Below are positions 1 through 8,074 of a DNA stretch of 42,042 nt, one piece after another (position 1 is the stretch's first letter; every line of letters starts with the position of its first letter). Under the pieces are notes generated by a model. It was given only the letters and a program-made list of their open reading frames with translations. It was not told the origin of the DNA and made no database searches. The DNA is from Streptomyces sp. GC420 (GTDB lineage Bacteria; Actinomycetota; Actinomycetes; Streptomycetales; Streptomycetaceae): NCBI RefSeq assembly GCF_009916105.1, contig NZ_JAAAXQ010000016.1, positions 1 through 42,042 on the forward strand, written 5' to 3'. A program made the translations under genes and the position numbers.

Positions 1-377
1 GGACCGGGCCGTACCGGTACGCCGCGCCCGGCCGGCGGGCGGAGACCGGGGCCGCCGCGGGTCCCGGGCACGAGTCGGGGCAGGGCCCAGGGTCGGATTC
101 CGGGCAGAATTCGGGGCGGGAGCCGGGGCGTGCCCGTCCCGACCAGGCGTACGGGCGCGGCCCCTACAGTCCCTCGCCGCAGTACCGGCCCGCGTCCGGG
201 GAGACCAACCCCTACCTGAGGCCACCGGAGCCGCCCGTGTACGGTGCCCCCACGGTCCCGGGGAGGCCCGTCACTCCCCCGCCGCGGCGCGGCCGGCGGC
301 CAGGGCCGCCTCCGCCCCCGGAGCCTCCGCCGCCGCGGCCGCCCGATCCGCCGCAGGGCCGCCACCGGGGTCCGTAA
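1..377 (+). CDS. C-terminal part of a Gly/Pro-rich protein (5' end outside window)
   Basis: An open frame (codons starting at base 3) runs from the window edge to TAA at 375-377. The visible 124 residues are low-complexity: Gly/Ser/Arg-rich, then Tyr/Pro-rich, and finally a run of proline and arginine (PPPPPEPPPPRPP). Such tails are typical of the cytoplasmic or surface-exposed ends of streptomycete membrane proteins, but no domain is visible. It ends 108 bp before serB on the same strand, so co-transcription is possible. Function is unknown from what is visible. Confidence 0.6.
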   Translation, partial: TGPYRYAAPGRRAETGAAAGPGHESGQGPGSDSGQNSGREPGRARPDQAYGRGPYSPSPQYRPASGETNPYLRPPEPPVYGAPTVPGRPVTPPPRRGRRPGPPPPPEPPPPRPPDPPQGRHRGP

Positions 378-485
378 CAGCGGGTGTCCGCGCAGTGACC
401 TGCGGTTGTCGGTTCGGCGACGATTGCCCGCCGGGACAGCACCGGTGGGCGGTTTGTCGGCGGAGCCCGATAACGTGGATTCATC

Positions 486-1712
486 ATGAACGCACCGCAG
501 ACCACTCCAGAAGCCCCGCGCAGCGAGGACGAGCCGACGCTGCTCGTCAAGATCTTCGGCAAGGACCGGCCGGGGATCACCGCCGGTCTGTTCGACACCC
601 TCGCCGCCTACGCGGTGGAGGTCATAGACATCGAGCAGGTCGTGACACGGGGCCGTATCACCCTGTGCGCGCTCGTCACCCCGCCGACGGTGAGCAGTGA
701 GGGCGATCTGCGGGCCACGGTGCACAGCTGGGCCGAGTCGATGCGGCTGCAGGCCGAGATCATCAGCGGCCGGGGCGACAACCGGCCGCGCAGGCTGGGG
801 CGTTCGCATGTGACTCTGCTCGGTCATCCGCTGACCGCCGAGTCGACCGCCGCCATCGCGGCCTGCATCACCGGCACCGGCGGCAATATCGACCGTATCT
901 TCCGGCTCGCCAAGTACCCGGTGACAGCGGTCGAGTTCGCTGTCTCGGGCACGCAGACCGGGGCACTGCGGACCGCGCTGGCGCCCGAGGCGGCGAGGCT
1001 GGGTGTCGATGTCGCCGTGGTCTCCGCGGGACTGCACCGGCGGGCGCAGCGGCTCGTCGTCATGGACGTGGACTCGACGCTGATCCAGGACGAGGTCATC
1101 GAGCTCTTCGCCGCGCACGCGGGCTGCGAGGAGGAGGTGGCCGAGGTGACGGCGCGGGCTATGCGCGGCGAGCTGGACTTCGAGCAGTCGCTGCACGCGC
1201 GGGTGGCACTGCTCGAGGGGCTCGATGCCTCGGTGGTGGAGAAGGTCCGCGCCGAGGTGCGGCTGACCCCGGGCGCCAGGACCCTGATCCGTACGCTGAA
1301 GCGGCTGGGCTACCAAGTGGGTGTCGTCTCGGGCGGGTTCACCCAGGTCACGGACGATCTGCGGGAACGTCTCGGGCTGGACTTCGCCTCCGCCAACACC
1401 CTGGAGATCGTGGACGGCAAGCTGACCGGTCGTGTCACCGGTGACATCGTCGACCGGGCGGGCAAGGCGCGGCTGCTGCGCCGGTTCGCCGCGGAGGCGG
1501 GCGTCCCGCTGGAGCAGACCGTCGCCATCGGCGACGGGGCCAACGACCTCGACATGCTCAACGCGGCGGGGCTGGGTGTCGCGTTCAACGCCAAGCCGGT
1601 GGTGCGCGAGGCCGCGCACACGGCCGTCAACTTCCCCTTCCTGGACACGGTTCTCTATCTGCTGGGCATCACCCGCGAAGAGGTCGAGGCCGCCGACAGC
1701 CAGGGCGTCTAG
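486..1712 (+). CDS. serB: Phosphoserine phosphatase SerB, with N-terminal ACT domains
   Basis: SerB hydrolyses O-phospho-L-serine to L-serine, the last step of serine synthesis from 3-phosphoglycerate, in the cytoplasm. The 408-aa protein has an ACT-type regulatory region (about residues 18-185; the first repeat contains KIFGKDRPGITAGLFDTLA) and then a HAD phosphatase domain. HAD motif I is DVDST at 194-198 (nucleophile D194, acid/base D196). Motif II is VSGGFTQV, and motif III/IV is GDGANDLDM around 349-357. The length matches the actinobacterial ACT-containing SerB. The ATG at 486 has no strong ribosome site. A TAACGT box at 471-476 would place the RNA start only a few bases before the ATG, so a nearly leaderless message is likely. 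Hairpins follow the stop codon. Confidence 0.95.
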   Translation: MNAPQTTPEAPRSEDEPTLLVKIFGKDRPGITAGLFDTLAAYAVEVIDIEQVVTRGRITLCALVTPPTVSSEGDLRATVHSWAESMRLQAEIISGRGDNRPRRLGRSHVTLLGHPLTAESTAAIAACITGTGGNIDRIFRLAKYPVTAVEFAVSGTQTGALRTALAPEAARLGVDVAVVSAGLHRRAQRLVVMDVDSTLIQDEVIELFAAHAGCEEEVAEVTARAMRGELDFEQSLHARVALLEGLDASVVEKVRAEVRLTPGARTLIRTLKRLGYQVGVVSGGFTQVTDDLRERLGLDFASANTLEIVDGKLTGRVTGDIVDRAGKARLLRRFAAEAGVPLEQTVAIGDGANDLDMLNAAGLGVAFNAKPVVREAAHTAVNFPFLDTVLYLLGITREEVEAADSQGV

Positions 1713-1716
1713 CCCG

Positions 1717-1772
1717 CCCCCGGCCCGCGTCCGGGGGACGGCGGGGGGCTGCCACGGGCCCGAAGGCCCGTG
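1717..1772 (+). terminator. Two hairpins after serB
   Basis: Two perfect inverted repeats follow the serB stop. The first is CCCCCGG (1717-1723) with CCGGGGG (1731-1737). The second is CACGGGCC (1753-1760), loop CGAA, GGCCCGTG (1765-1772). There is no T-tract, which is usual for Streptomyces. The position between convergent genes supports a terminator. Confidence 0.6.
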
Positions 1773-1932
1773 ACACGGGGACACAGGTCGTGAGGACGGG
1801 ATCGGCCCGCTGCCGGTGCGGTCCGGCGGCGTCACGGAGTCACGGAGCGAAGAGACCCGGGGCCGTGACGACACGCGGGGTGAGGGAGTGAGGACGCGCG
1901 GCTCCGCGGCGTGGGCGCGAACGGCGAGGTGC

Positions 1933-2484
1933 TCAGTCGTGCGGCGCCCAGTAGTCCAGCAGGGTGCCCACGCCGTGTTCCACGGACTTCCAGGGGCCGT
2001 TGAAGCCGACCACGGCGAAGGCCGAGGTCGGGAACCCGCCCCTGCTCATACGGGCCAGGGCGTCGGGCTCACCGTCGTCGGCCAGGGCATCGGCGAGGGC
2101 GTGCATGCCCGGGTTGTGACCGATGAGGATGAGGTCGTCCACGTCCTCCGGTGTCTCGTTGAGCAGCGCGAGGAGGTCTCCCAGCGATGCCTCGTACAGC
2201 CGCTCCTCGTACACCGTCCTCGGCCGGTGCGGCATCTCGTGCACAGCGAGCTTCCAGGTCTCGCGGGTCCTGACGGCGGTGGAGCAGAGGGCGAGGTCGG
2301 GGACGATCCCGGAGTCTGCGAGCTTCCGGCCGGCGACCGGGGCGTCCTTGCGGCCGCGGTCGGCAAGTGGTCGCTCGTGGTCGGACACCTGTGCCCATTC
2401 GGCCTTGGCATGCCGGAGTAGGACGATCCTGCGGGTCATGGAGGATCCGGAGGCTTGCCCCCGGGAAGACACAGCGGCGCTCAT
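1933..2484 (-). CDS. SixA-like histidine phosphatase family protein
   Basis: A histidine phosphatase (phosphoglycerate-mutase superfamily) of the SixA type. The catalytic LLRHAK motif (RH) sits near the N terminus, the second region is LCSTAVRTRET, and the second catalytic His is in LIGHNPGM. At 183 aa it is compact, as expected of SixA-like enzymes, which remove phosphate from phosphohistidine or small substrates. The true substrate cannot be read from sequence. The start is uncertain. The chosen ATG (2484) has GGGGAG almost touching it. An internal ATG at 2439 would begin 6 residues before RHAK but lacks a ribosome site. It converges with serB. Confidence 0.85.
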   Translation of the reverse strand: MSAAVSSRGQASGSSMTRRIVLLRHAKAEWAQVSDHERPLADRGRKDAPVAGRKLADSGIVPDLALCSTAVRTRETWKLAVHEMPHRPRTVYEERLYEASLGDLLALLNETPEDVDDLILIGHNPGMHALADALADDGEPDALARMSRGGFPTSAFAVVGFNGPWKSVEHGVGTLLDYWAPHD

Positions 2485-2721
2485 GCTCCCCAGCTTCGCA
2501 CGAAAGCAGCCACGAGGCGCAGGGGGTTGGCGACTGCTTGCCGAGGAGGGTGAACGAGGCCGAATCGGCTCGATCGTGTGATGGCCGGCTCGCAGGCTTG
2601 CGGCGTTCCGGGCCGACCGGGGCAGCGTGAGCGTGCGATCCGGGACGCCGGGTGCGGTGTCCGGGGGCGCCCACGGCGATAGCCGGAGGGGGTGACCCGC
2701 CGTTCGACCGAGGCGGCGGAC

Positions 2722-2937
2722 TCACGGCGTCGTGAGGATCAGAACCTGGTGGATCTGCTGGACGACATCGCCGAGACGCCCTTCTCCGCCCGCCGCCCGC
2801 GCACCGGTGGAGCCGGCCAGCAGCGTCAGCAGAGCGGCGAAGGCGATCGCGGGCAGCACCAGGGCCCACCAGGGCAGCCGGGCCCCGACGCCGCGGGCCG
2901 CACCGGACTCGGACCGGGTGCAAGTGGGGACCGGCAT
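2722..2937 (-). CDS. Small single-pass membrane protein, unknown function
   Basis: A 71-aa protein with one clear hydrophobic segment (LPWWALVLPAIAFAALLTLL, about residues 22-41), preceded by a short basic N terminus and followed by a mostly polar tail ending QIHQVLILTTP. The ATG at 2937 is preceded by GGAGG eight bases upstream, which supports the frame. An in-frame GTG two codons earlier is too close to that site. It lies between the SixA-like gene and the tiny membrane protein at 3178-3294, all on the same strand. Similar short Pro-Trp-Trp membrane proteins occur in other streptomycetes from memory. No function is known. It could be a lipid-associated or signal-anchor peptide. Confidence 0.6.
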   Translation of the reverse strand: MPVPTCTRSESGAARGVGARLPWWALVLPAIAFAALLTLLAGSTGARAAGGEGRLGDVVQQIHQVLILTTP

Positions 2938-3177
2938 GGCCACCGCCTCCGTGGGCTTCGGACAGGGGCTCTCCCTGTCCGCTTCGAATCTACGGAGGAC
3001 GAGCGCCCCTTCCCATCCGGTGATCCACCCACTTCACCCTGACACTGGCCCCCTAGGGGATGGTGGGGAAAACCCCCGTTCCCGCGGGCGGGACACCGGT
3101 CGTGGACACGGCCGCGGCTGCGGCGGCTGCGGTTGGATTGCCGCGGCGTGCGGCCGCGGCGGCGAGGGCTGCGGTTG

Positions 3178-3294
3178 CTAGGGAGCGAAGATGCTCGCGA
3201 CGATGCCGATGACCACCGTGATGGCGATCATGGCGCCGAAGACGAGCAGCAGCTTCTTCTGGCCGTTCTGGGGATTCGGATCGAGCACTGGCAT
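3178..3294 (-). CDS. SGM_5486-type transporter-associated mini-protein (38 aa)
   Basis: A 38-aa protein, too short for most gene callers. It starts MPVLDPNPQNGQKKLLLVFG, continues into one membrane-spanning helix rich in Ile/Val/Ala, and ends SIFAP. I recognise this as the small streptomycete family named after SGM_5486 ('transporter-associated protein'), found next to CynX/NimT-type MFS transporters. Here it starts 16 bp after the stop of such a transporter, on the same strand. The natural inference is that it is a small membrane subunit or stabiliser of the transporter. The family is known only by context. Confidence 0.85.
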   Translation of the reverse strand: MPVLDPNPQNGQKKLLLVFGAMIAITVVIGIVASIFAP

Positions 3295-3310
3295 GGCGCC
3301 AGTGTCCCAC

Positions 3311-4702
3311 TCAGCTCCCGTCCTCCACGAACCGGTCCCTCCCCGCCAGCGTTCCCGCCACGATCTGCGGGACCAGCAGCGCGGTCATCAGCCCGAGCGG
3401 TACTCCCCAGCCGCCGCTGTGCTGGTAGAGGACGCCGACGAGCAGGGGGACCGGAACGGCGATCAGGTACCCGGCGCTCTGGACGAACGCGGACAGGCCC
3501 GTGACGCCCGCCGCACTCCTCGCGCGCATGCCGATCAGGGTGAGGGCGAGCGGGAACGAGCAGTTGGTGAGGCCGAGGAGGATCGCCCAGAGCCAGGCGC
3601 CGCCGGCCGGGGCGAAGTGCAGGCCCGCGTACCCGGCCAGTCCGCAGGCGCCGAGTGCGGCGGCGAGGACTCCCTGGCTGCGCATCCGGGCCGCGACGCT
3701 CGGCAGCACGAAGGACAGCGGAACGCCGAAGCCCATGGTGAGGGCGACCAGCACGCCCGCGGTCGAGCCGGGGACACCCGCGTCGCGGAAGATCTGCGGC
3801 ATCCAGCCCATGGCGACGTACGCCCCGCCGGCCTGGAGGCCGAAGAACACGGCGAGCGCCCACGCGGTGCGGCTGCGGGTGACGCGTACCGGCCGGGCGG
3901 ATGCGGCCGGTACGCCGGCCGGCCCCGCGGCCGGCTCCGGCGCGGCCCGGTCGCGCAGGTGCGGCAGCCAGAGCAGTACGGCGATCACGGCGGGCACCGC
4001 CCAGACGGCGAGCCCGGTGCGCCAGTCGCCGCCCAGGACCCCGGTCACCGGCACGGTGACGGCGGCGGCGAGGGCGGCCCCCAGCCCGAGCGCCATGGAG
4101 TACAGGCCGGTCATCGGGCCCACCCGGCGCGGGAAGTAGCGCTTGACGAGGACCGGCATCAGCACATTGCTGAGCGCTATGCCGGCCAGGGCGAGCACGC
4201 CGGCGGCGAGGAAGCCGGCGGTGGTGCCGAGGAAGGGCCGCACGGCCGTGCCCGCCGCGATCGCGGCCATGCCCGCGCAGACGACGGCGGCGGGCCCGAA
4301 GCGCCGGGCCAGCCGCGGCGCGGCCACCCCGAACAGGGCGAAGCACAGGGTCGGTACGGAGGCGAGCAGCCCGGCGACGGTGCCGCTCATGCCGAGTCCG
4401 TCGCGGGCCTCGTCCAGCAGCGCGCCGAGGCTGGTGATGGCCGGCCTGAGGTTGACGGCGGCGAGGACCAGTCCGGCGGGTAGCAGCAGCGTGGCGAGCC
4501 CGGCCGGGTCGCGGGCCGGTCCGGGACCATCGGGCCGCCCCGGCACACCGGGAAGGGAAACGGGAACGGGAACCGGTCCGGGCGAGGTGGCGGCGGCCGT
4601 GCGGCGCTCGGGGCAGTGCACGGGCGCCGGCTGCCCCGACGGCGGTGCGAGGTCCGGCCCCTGGGTGTGTTCGGCGCGTGGGGACTGCTCGGCGTCGGGC
4701 AT
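3311..4702 (-). CDS. CynX/NimT-family MFS transporter
   Basis: A 463-aa major facilitator of the CynX/NimT (cyanate/nitroimidazole) type. After a polar Pro-rich N terminus of about 65 residues come around twelve hydrophobic segments, starting LATLLLPAGLVLAAVNLRPA. The 'NLRPAITSLGALLDE' stretch is characteristic of the family. The loop after TM2 carries RLARRFGP, the usual MFS basic loop. The family exports or imports small anions and drugs; the substrate here is unknown. ATG 4702 lacks a ribosome site and two TATGAT boxes lie just upstream, so the message is probably leaderless. It is divergent from a FadR-type regulator, the usual arrangement for a regulated transporter, and is followed by the 38-aa partner. 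Confidence 0.88.
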   Translation of the reverse strand: MPDAEQSPRAEHTQGPDLAPPSGQPAPVHCPERRTAAATSPGPVPVPVSLPGVPGRPDGPGPARDPAGLATLLLPAGLVLAAVNLRPAITSLGALLDEARDGLGMSGTVAGLLASVPTLCFALFGVAAPRLARRFGPAAVVCAGMAAIAAGTAVRPFLGTTAGFLAAGVLALAGIALSNVLMPVLVKRYFPRRVGPMTGLYSMALGLGAALAAAVTVPVTGVLGGDWRTGLAVWAVPAVIAVLLWLPHLRDRAAPEPAAGPAGVPAASARPVRVTRSRTAWALAVFFGLQAGGAYVAMGWMPQIFRDAGVPGSTAGVLVALTMGFGVPLSFVLPSVAARMRSQGVLAAALGACGLAGYAGLHFAPAGGAWLWAILLGLTNCSFPLALTLIGMRARSAAGVTGLSAFVQSAGYLIAVPVPLLVGVLYQHSGGWGVPLGLMTALLVPQIVAGTLAGRDRFVEDGS

Positions 4703-4708
4703 GCACCC

Positions 4709-4724
4709 ATCATAGAATCATAGG
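4709..4724 (-). promoter_or_regulatory. Tandem ATCATAGA/ATCATAGG repeat: -10 boxes or operator of the MFS gene
   Basis: Two adjacent 8-bp units, ATCATAGA (4709-4716) and ATCATAGG (4717-4724), form an AT-rich island in otherwise very GC-rich DNA. Read on the minus strand each contains TATGAT, a good SigA -10 box. The nearer one would start RNA at about the A of the MFS start codon. The repeat may equally be the binding site of the divergent FadR-type regulator. No convincing -35 box is seen. Confidence 0.5.
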
Positions 4725-5041
4725 ATGAATTACCGTCCAGGGTTCCGTGGCACCGGCCGGCGTCCACTGGTGCCGCGTCGGTCGGGGTTTGCCCGCTGAG
4801 GAGCGGCGTCCGGTGCTCGGGGCAGGGGGAGCATCGCAAGGCGGCCGGAAGCCCTCGTAGTGGGCCTGCTCGGGCTTTCGGCCAACGCAGCGTGGGGGTA
4901 CCTCCCGCGCCCGGAGGGCTGCGGGGGAGTGCCGTGCAGGGCGTCGCGACGGGGCGAACCCTGGCTGACTCGGCACTAGCCTCTGGCTGCCGCCACGGCG
5001 GCCCGAGGACCACGAAGGACACGAGGAACACGAGGAGTCCC

Positions 5042-5749
5042 ATGCCGCTGTCCTCCCCCCGCCGTTCCGCGCTCGCCGATCAGGTGATCGCCGCCCTGCG
5101 CAACCAGATCACCTCGGGCGAGTGGCCCGTGGGCTCCCGCATTCCCACGGAGCCGGAGCTCGTCGAGCAGCTCGGCGTGGCGCGCAACACGGTGCGGGAG
5201 GCGGTGCGCGCGCTGGCGCACAACGGGCTGCTGGACATCCGCCAGGGGTCCGGCACCTATGTCGCGGCGACGAGCGAGCTGGCGGGGGTCATGCAGCGGC
5301 GGTTCGCCGGCGCCGACCCCCGGCACGTCGCGGAGCTGCGCTCGGCCCTGGAGGCATCGTCGGCGCGGCTGGCCGCCGAGCGGCGTACGGAGAAGGACCT
5401 GGCCCAGCTGGAGGCCCTGCTCAGGCACCGTGAGGAGGCCTGGGAGTCGGGCGACCGCGAGGCCTTCGTGGCCGCCGACTCCGCCTTCCACATGGCGGTC
5501 GTGACGGCCTCCCACAACGACGTGATGACGACGCTCTACGCGGATCTGGGCGATGTGCTGCGGGACTGGCTCCGCGAGGACGTGGACCGGGACATGCGGC
5601 CCGAGCGGCTGATGGACCACGGGCGCCTGGTCGCGGCGATCCGGGCCGGTGACGCGCGTGCGGCCGGGGCCGGGGCCGCGCGCTACGCGTTCGGATCGTC
5701 GGGTTCCTGCGCCCCCGCGCCCGGGGCCTCCGCACCGGACGGCGCGTGA
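5042..5749 (+). CDS. FadR-subfamily GntR transcriptional regulator
   Basis: A 235-aa GntR regulator. The N-terminal winged helix (about residues 5-72) has the family signature SGEWPVGSRIPTEPELVEQL, recognition helix ARNTVREAVRAL and wing IRQGSGTYV. A C-terminal all-helical FCD ligand domain follows (about 85-215) with the D..H region DSAFHMAVVTASHN and a later His (MDHGRLVAAIRAGD) that usually bind metal plus a small organic acid. The ATG at 5042 is preceded by GAGGAG four bases upstream. The 339-bp gap to the divergent MFS gene holds the repeat at 4709-4724 and otherwise no gene. It probably represses the MFS transporter and itself. The effector is unknown. The C-terminal 25 residues are low-complexity. 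Confidence 0.88.
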   Translation: MPLSSPRRSALADQVIAALRNQITSGEWPVGSRIPTEPELVEQLGVARNTVREAVRALAHNGLLDIRQGSGTYVAATSELAGVMQRRFAGADPRHVAELRSALEASSARLAAERRTEKDLAQLEALLRHREEAWESGDREAFVAADSAFHMAVVTASHNDVMTTLYADLGDVLRDWLREDVDRDMRPERLMDHGRLVAAIRAGDARAAGAGAARYAFGSSGSCAPAPGASAPDGA

Positions 5750-5800
5750 CCCGCGGCCGCGTCGCACCGGACCGGCGCGCCTGCGTCAGCCGCGCCACCG

Positions 5801-6184
5801 TCAGCTGCGCTCGTGGCTGACCCAGACCGCCCGGACCTCCTTCCAGCAGCGGCCCGTCAGCTTCACCGTCCGCGCGGGCCGTGCCATGAGGGGCGCGCTG
5901 TCCGCGTCGACGTCCCACCAGCGGTCGCACTCGATGTGCAGCCGCACCCGGTCGGTCGCCGGGTACGGGTTGAAGCAGTGCGCCGTGACGTGGGAGCCGT
6001 GGATGCTCGTACGGCACTCCGCACCGAAGGGATCTCTGGTCTGCACGGGGTGCCGCTCGCCGACCACGCCGGGCACGCCGGGCACGGTCGGCGCCGCCAG
6101 CGCCGGGACGGCCGCCGAGGGCAGGGCCGCGAGCAGGAACACCCCCGCCAGGGCCTGGGCCACACCACGCGAGCCACGGAACAT
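5801..6184 (-). CDS. Small secreted protein, unknown function
   Basis: A 127-aa protein with a classic Sec signal peptide: basic start (MFRGSRG), hydrophobic core (ALAGVFLLAALPSAAVPAL) and a cleavage site near ALAAP. The mature part is about 97 residues with four cysteines (in GAECRTSIHG, AHCFNPYP, HIECDRWW, GRCWKEVR), enough for two disulphides. Its size and Trp-rich 'CDRWWDVD' segment suggest a folded extracellular protein, but I know no domain for it. It is transcribed in the same direction as fabG-fabI and is separated from fabI by a hairpin, so it is probably an independent unit. Confidence 0.75.
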   Translation of the reverse strand: MFRGSRGVAQALAGVFLLAALPSAAVPALAAPTVPGVPGVVGERHPVQTRDPFGAECRTSIHGSHVTAHCFNPYPATDRVRLHIECDRWWDVDADSAPLMARPARTVKLTGRCWKEVRAVWVSHERS

Positions 6185-6239
6185 GACTTCAGCGTGCCTG
6201 CGACGCGCCGGTCCCGCGCGGCACGGGACCCGAACGGGC

Positions 6240-6280
6240 GACGCCCCCGGTCCCTGTGGAGCAAGGGGACCGGAGGCGTC
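6240..6280 (-). terminator. Hairpin after fabI
   Basis: GACGCCCCCGGTCCC (6240-6254) pairs with GGGACCGGAGGCGTC (6266-6280), 15 bp with one mismatch and an 11-nt loop. It lies 34 bp beyond the fabI stop and upstream of the secreted-protein gene start. No T-tract follows. Confidence 0.65.
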
Positions 6281-6313
6281 GTCGTACGGCCGGCGGGGGC
6301 GAACCCCGGAAGG

Positions 6314-7093
6314 TCAGGCGCCGATGGCGTGCAGACCGCCGTCCACGTGGACGATCTCGCCCGTCGTCTTCGGGAACCAGTCCGACAGCAGGGCGCAGAC
6401 GCCGCGCGCGGCCGGCTCCGGGTCGGACAGCTCCCACTTCAGCGGGGAGCGGTCGTCCCAGACCGTCGCCAGGTCCTCGAAGCCGGGGATGGACTTGGCG
6501 GCCATGGAGCCGATCGGTCCCGCCGAGACGAGGTTGCAGCGGATGTTCTTCGGACCGAGGTCACGGGCCAGGTAGCGGCTGGTGGACTCCAGGGCCGCCT
6601 TGGCGACACCCATCCAGTCGTACTTCGGCCAGGCCACCTGCGCGTCGAAGTCCATGCCCACGACCGACCCACCGCGCTTCTCCAGCAGCGGCAGCAGGGC
6701 CATGGTCAGCGACTTCAGCGAGTACGCGGAGACCTCGACGGCCGTCGCGACCGAGGCCCACTCGGTGTTGAGGAAGTTGCCGCCGAGCGCGTCCTGCGGC
6801 GCGAAGCCGATGGAGTGGACCACACCGTCGAGGTTGGCGTCCTCGCCGAAGTGCTCGGCCACCTTGGCGGCGAGGGAGTCGAGCTGCTCCTTGTTCTGCA
6901 CGTCCAGCTCGATGACGGGAGCGGGCTTGGGCAGCCGCTTCGCGATGCGCTCGACGAGCGAGACCCGGCCGAAGCCGGTCAGTACGACGTCCGCGCCCTC
7001 TTCCTGGGCGAGTCTGGCGACGTGGAAGGCGATGGACGCCTGGGTGATGACACCCGTCACCAGGATGCGCTTGCCTGCGAGAAGTCCACTCAT
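6314..7093 (-). CDS. fabI: Enoyl-[acyl-carrier-protein] reductase, InhA/FabI type
   Basis: NADH-dependent enoyl-ACP reductase, the last reduction of each type II fatty-acid elongation cycle. The 259-aa Rossmann-fold protein has the FabI/InhA-specific nucleotide loop GVITQASIAFHVA (residues 14-26). The catalytic triad region is FDAQVAWPKYDWMGVAKAAL, with Y159, M162 and K166 corresponding to InhA Y158/M161/K165. The C terminus is VHVDGGLHAIGA. ATG 7093 lies 5 bp after the fabG stop, so the two reductases are co-transcribed and translationally close. The InhA-like sequence predicts sensitivity to InhA/FabI inhibitors; that is inference. Confidence 0.96.
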   Translation of the reverse strand: MSGLLAGKRILVTGVITQASIAFHVARLAQEEGADVVLTGFGRVSLVERIAKRLPKPAPVIELDVQNKEQLDSLAAKVAEHFGEDANLDGVVHSIGFAPQDALGGNFLNTEWASVATAVEVSAYSLKSLTMALLPLLEKRGGSVVGMDFDAQVAWPKYDWMGVAKAALESTSRYLARDLGPKNIRCNLVSAGPIGSMAAKSIPGFEDLATVWDDRSPLKWELSDPEPAARGVCALLSDWFPKTTGEIVHVDGGLHAIGA

Positions 7094-7098
7094 GGCGA

Positions 7099-7803
7099 TC
7101 AGTGACCCATGCCCAATCCGCCGTCGACAGGGATGACGGCTCCGGTGATGTACGAGGCGTCGTCGGAGGCGAGGAAGCGCACCGCCGCGGCAATCTCCTC
7201 CGGCCGCGCGTAGCGGCCCAGCGGGACCTGCGCGACGATGCCGGCGCGCTGCTCCTCGGTGAGCACCTTGGTCATGTCGGTGTCGACGAAACCGGGCGCG
7301 ACGACGTTGAACGTGATGTTGCGGGAGCCCAGCTCGCGTGCGAGCGAGCGGGCGAAGCCGACCAGGCCGGCCTTGGAGGCGGCGTAGTTCGCCTGGCCCG
7401 CCGAGCCGAGCAGCCCCACGACGGAGGAGATGAGCACGACCCGGCCCTTCCTGGCCCGGAGCATGCCGCGGTTGGCGCGCTTGACGACGCGGAAGGTTCC
7501 GGTGAGGTTGGTGTCGACGACCGTGCTGAAGTCCTCTTCGGACATCCGCATCAGCAACTGGTCCTTGGTGACACCGGCGTTGGCGACGAGGACCTCGACG
7601 GGACCGTGTGTCTCCTCGATCTCCTTGTAGGCCTGCTCCACCTGTTCGGGGTCCGTGATGTCGCACTTGACCGCCAGGAAGCCCTCCGGGGGCTCGCCGG
7701 AGCGGTATGTGATCGCGACGTTGTCGCCCGCCTCCGCGAAGACGCGGGCAATGGCGAGGCCGATGCCCCGGTTTCCTCCGGTGACGAGAACCGAGCGGCT
7801 CAA
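7099..7803 (-). CDS. fabG: 3-oxoacyl-[acyl-carrier-protein] reductase
   Basis: NADPH-dependent reductase of 3-oxoacyl-ACP, the first reduction step of the fatty-acid cycle. The 234-aa SDR has TGGNRGIG (8-15) for cofactor binding, NAG (75-77), and the catalytic tetrad N99, S127, Y140 and K144 (ANYAASKAG). It ends with VDGGLGMGH. The start is TTG at 7803, supported by AAGGGTG six bases upstream and by the conserved N terminus MSRSVLVTGG. It is the first gene of the fabG-fabI operon. A perfect 8+8 palindrome lies 42 bp upstream inside a plausible promoter, so the operon may be under a dedicated repressor. Confidence 0.95.
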   Translation of the reverse strand: MSRSVLVTGGNRGIGLAIARVFAEAGDNVAITYRSGEPPEGFLAVKCDITDPEQVEQAYKEIEETHGPVEVLVANAGVTKDQLLMRMSEEDFSTVVDTNLTGTFRVVKRANRGMLRARKGRVVLISSVVGLLGSAGQANYAASKAGLVGFARSLARELGSRNITFNVVAPGFVDTDMTKVLTEEQRAGIVAQVPLGRYARPEEIAAAVRFLASDDASYITGAVIPVDGGLGMGH

Positions 7804-7839
7804 CGGATCACCCTTTCGATAGCGGTCTGGTACTGCGAA

Positions 7840-7870
7840 AACCTATCGGTCCCCGGACCGATCCGGGCAA
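7840..7870 (-). promoter_or_regulatory. fabG promoter with overlapping palindromic operator candidate
   Basis: On the minus strand TTGCCC (7865-7870) and TAGGTT (7840-7845) form a -35/-10 pair with a 19-bp spacer. The spacer is largely filled by a perfect inverted repeat, ATCGGTCC (7845-7852), CC, GGACCGAT (7855-7862). A repressor bound there would block polymerase. No other gene is seen in the 270 bp between fabG and the toxin gene. Confidence 0.55.
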
Positions 7871-8074
7871 TCGGCCACCCACAGCACCTGCGCGCCGCGT
7901 CTGTCGGGTCCCTACAGAAGGCCGGGTCGCTCGATCAGGAGTGCGCAGGACTCCCGCTTCCCTTCTTGTGCTCTCGCCCCGAAGCGTCCTGCACTCCGGC
8001 CCAAACCGCGCCCGCGCGGGGCCGCGCAGGGGCCGTGCCGGGAGGACGGCCCCTGCACCGGTCCACCGGGGCAC

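Noticed and set aside
3191-4483. Open frame of 430 codons antisense to the MFS transporter
   Set aside because: Its translation is charged low-complexity sequence with no family motif. The opposite strand has a clear 12-helix transporter and correct codon pattern.
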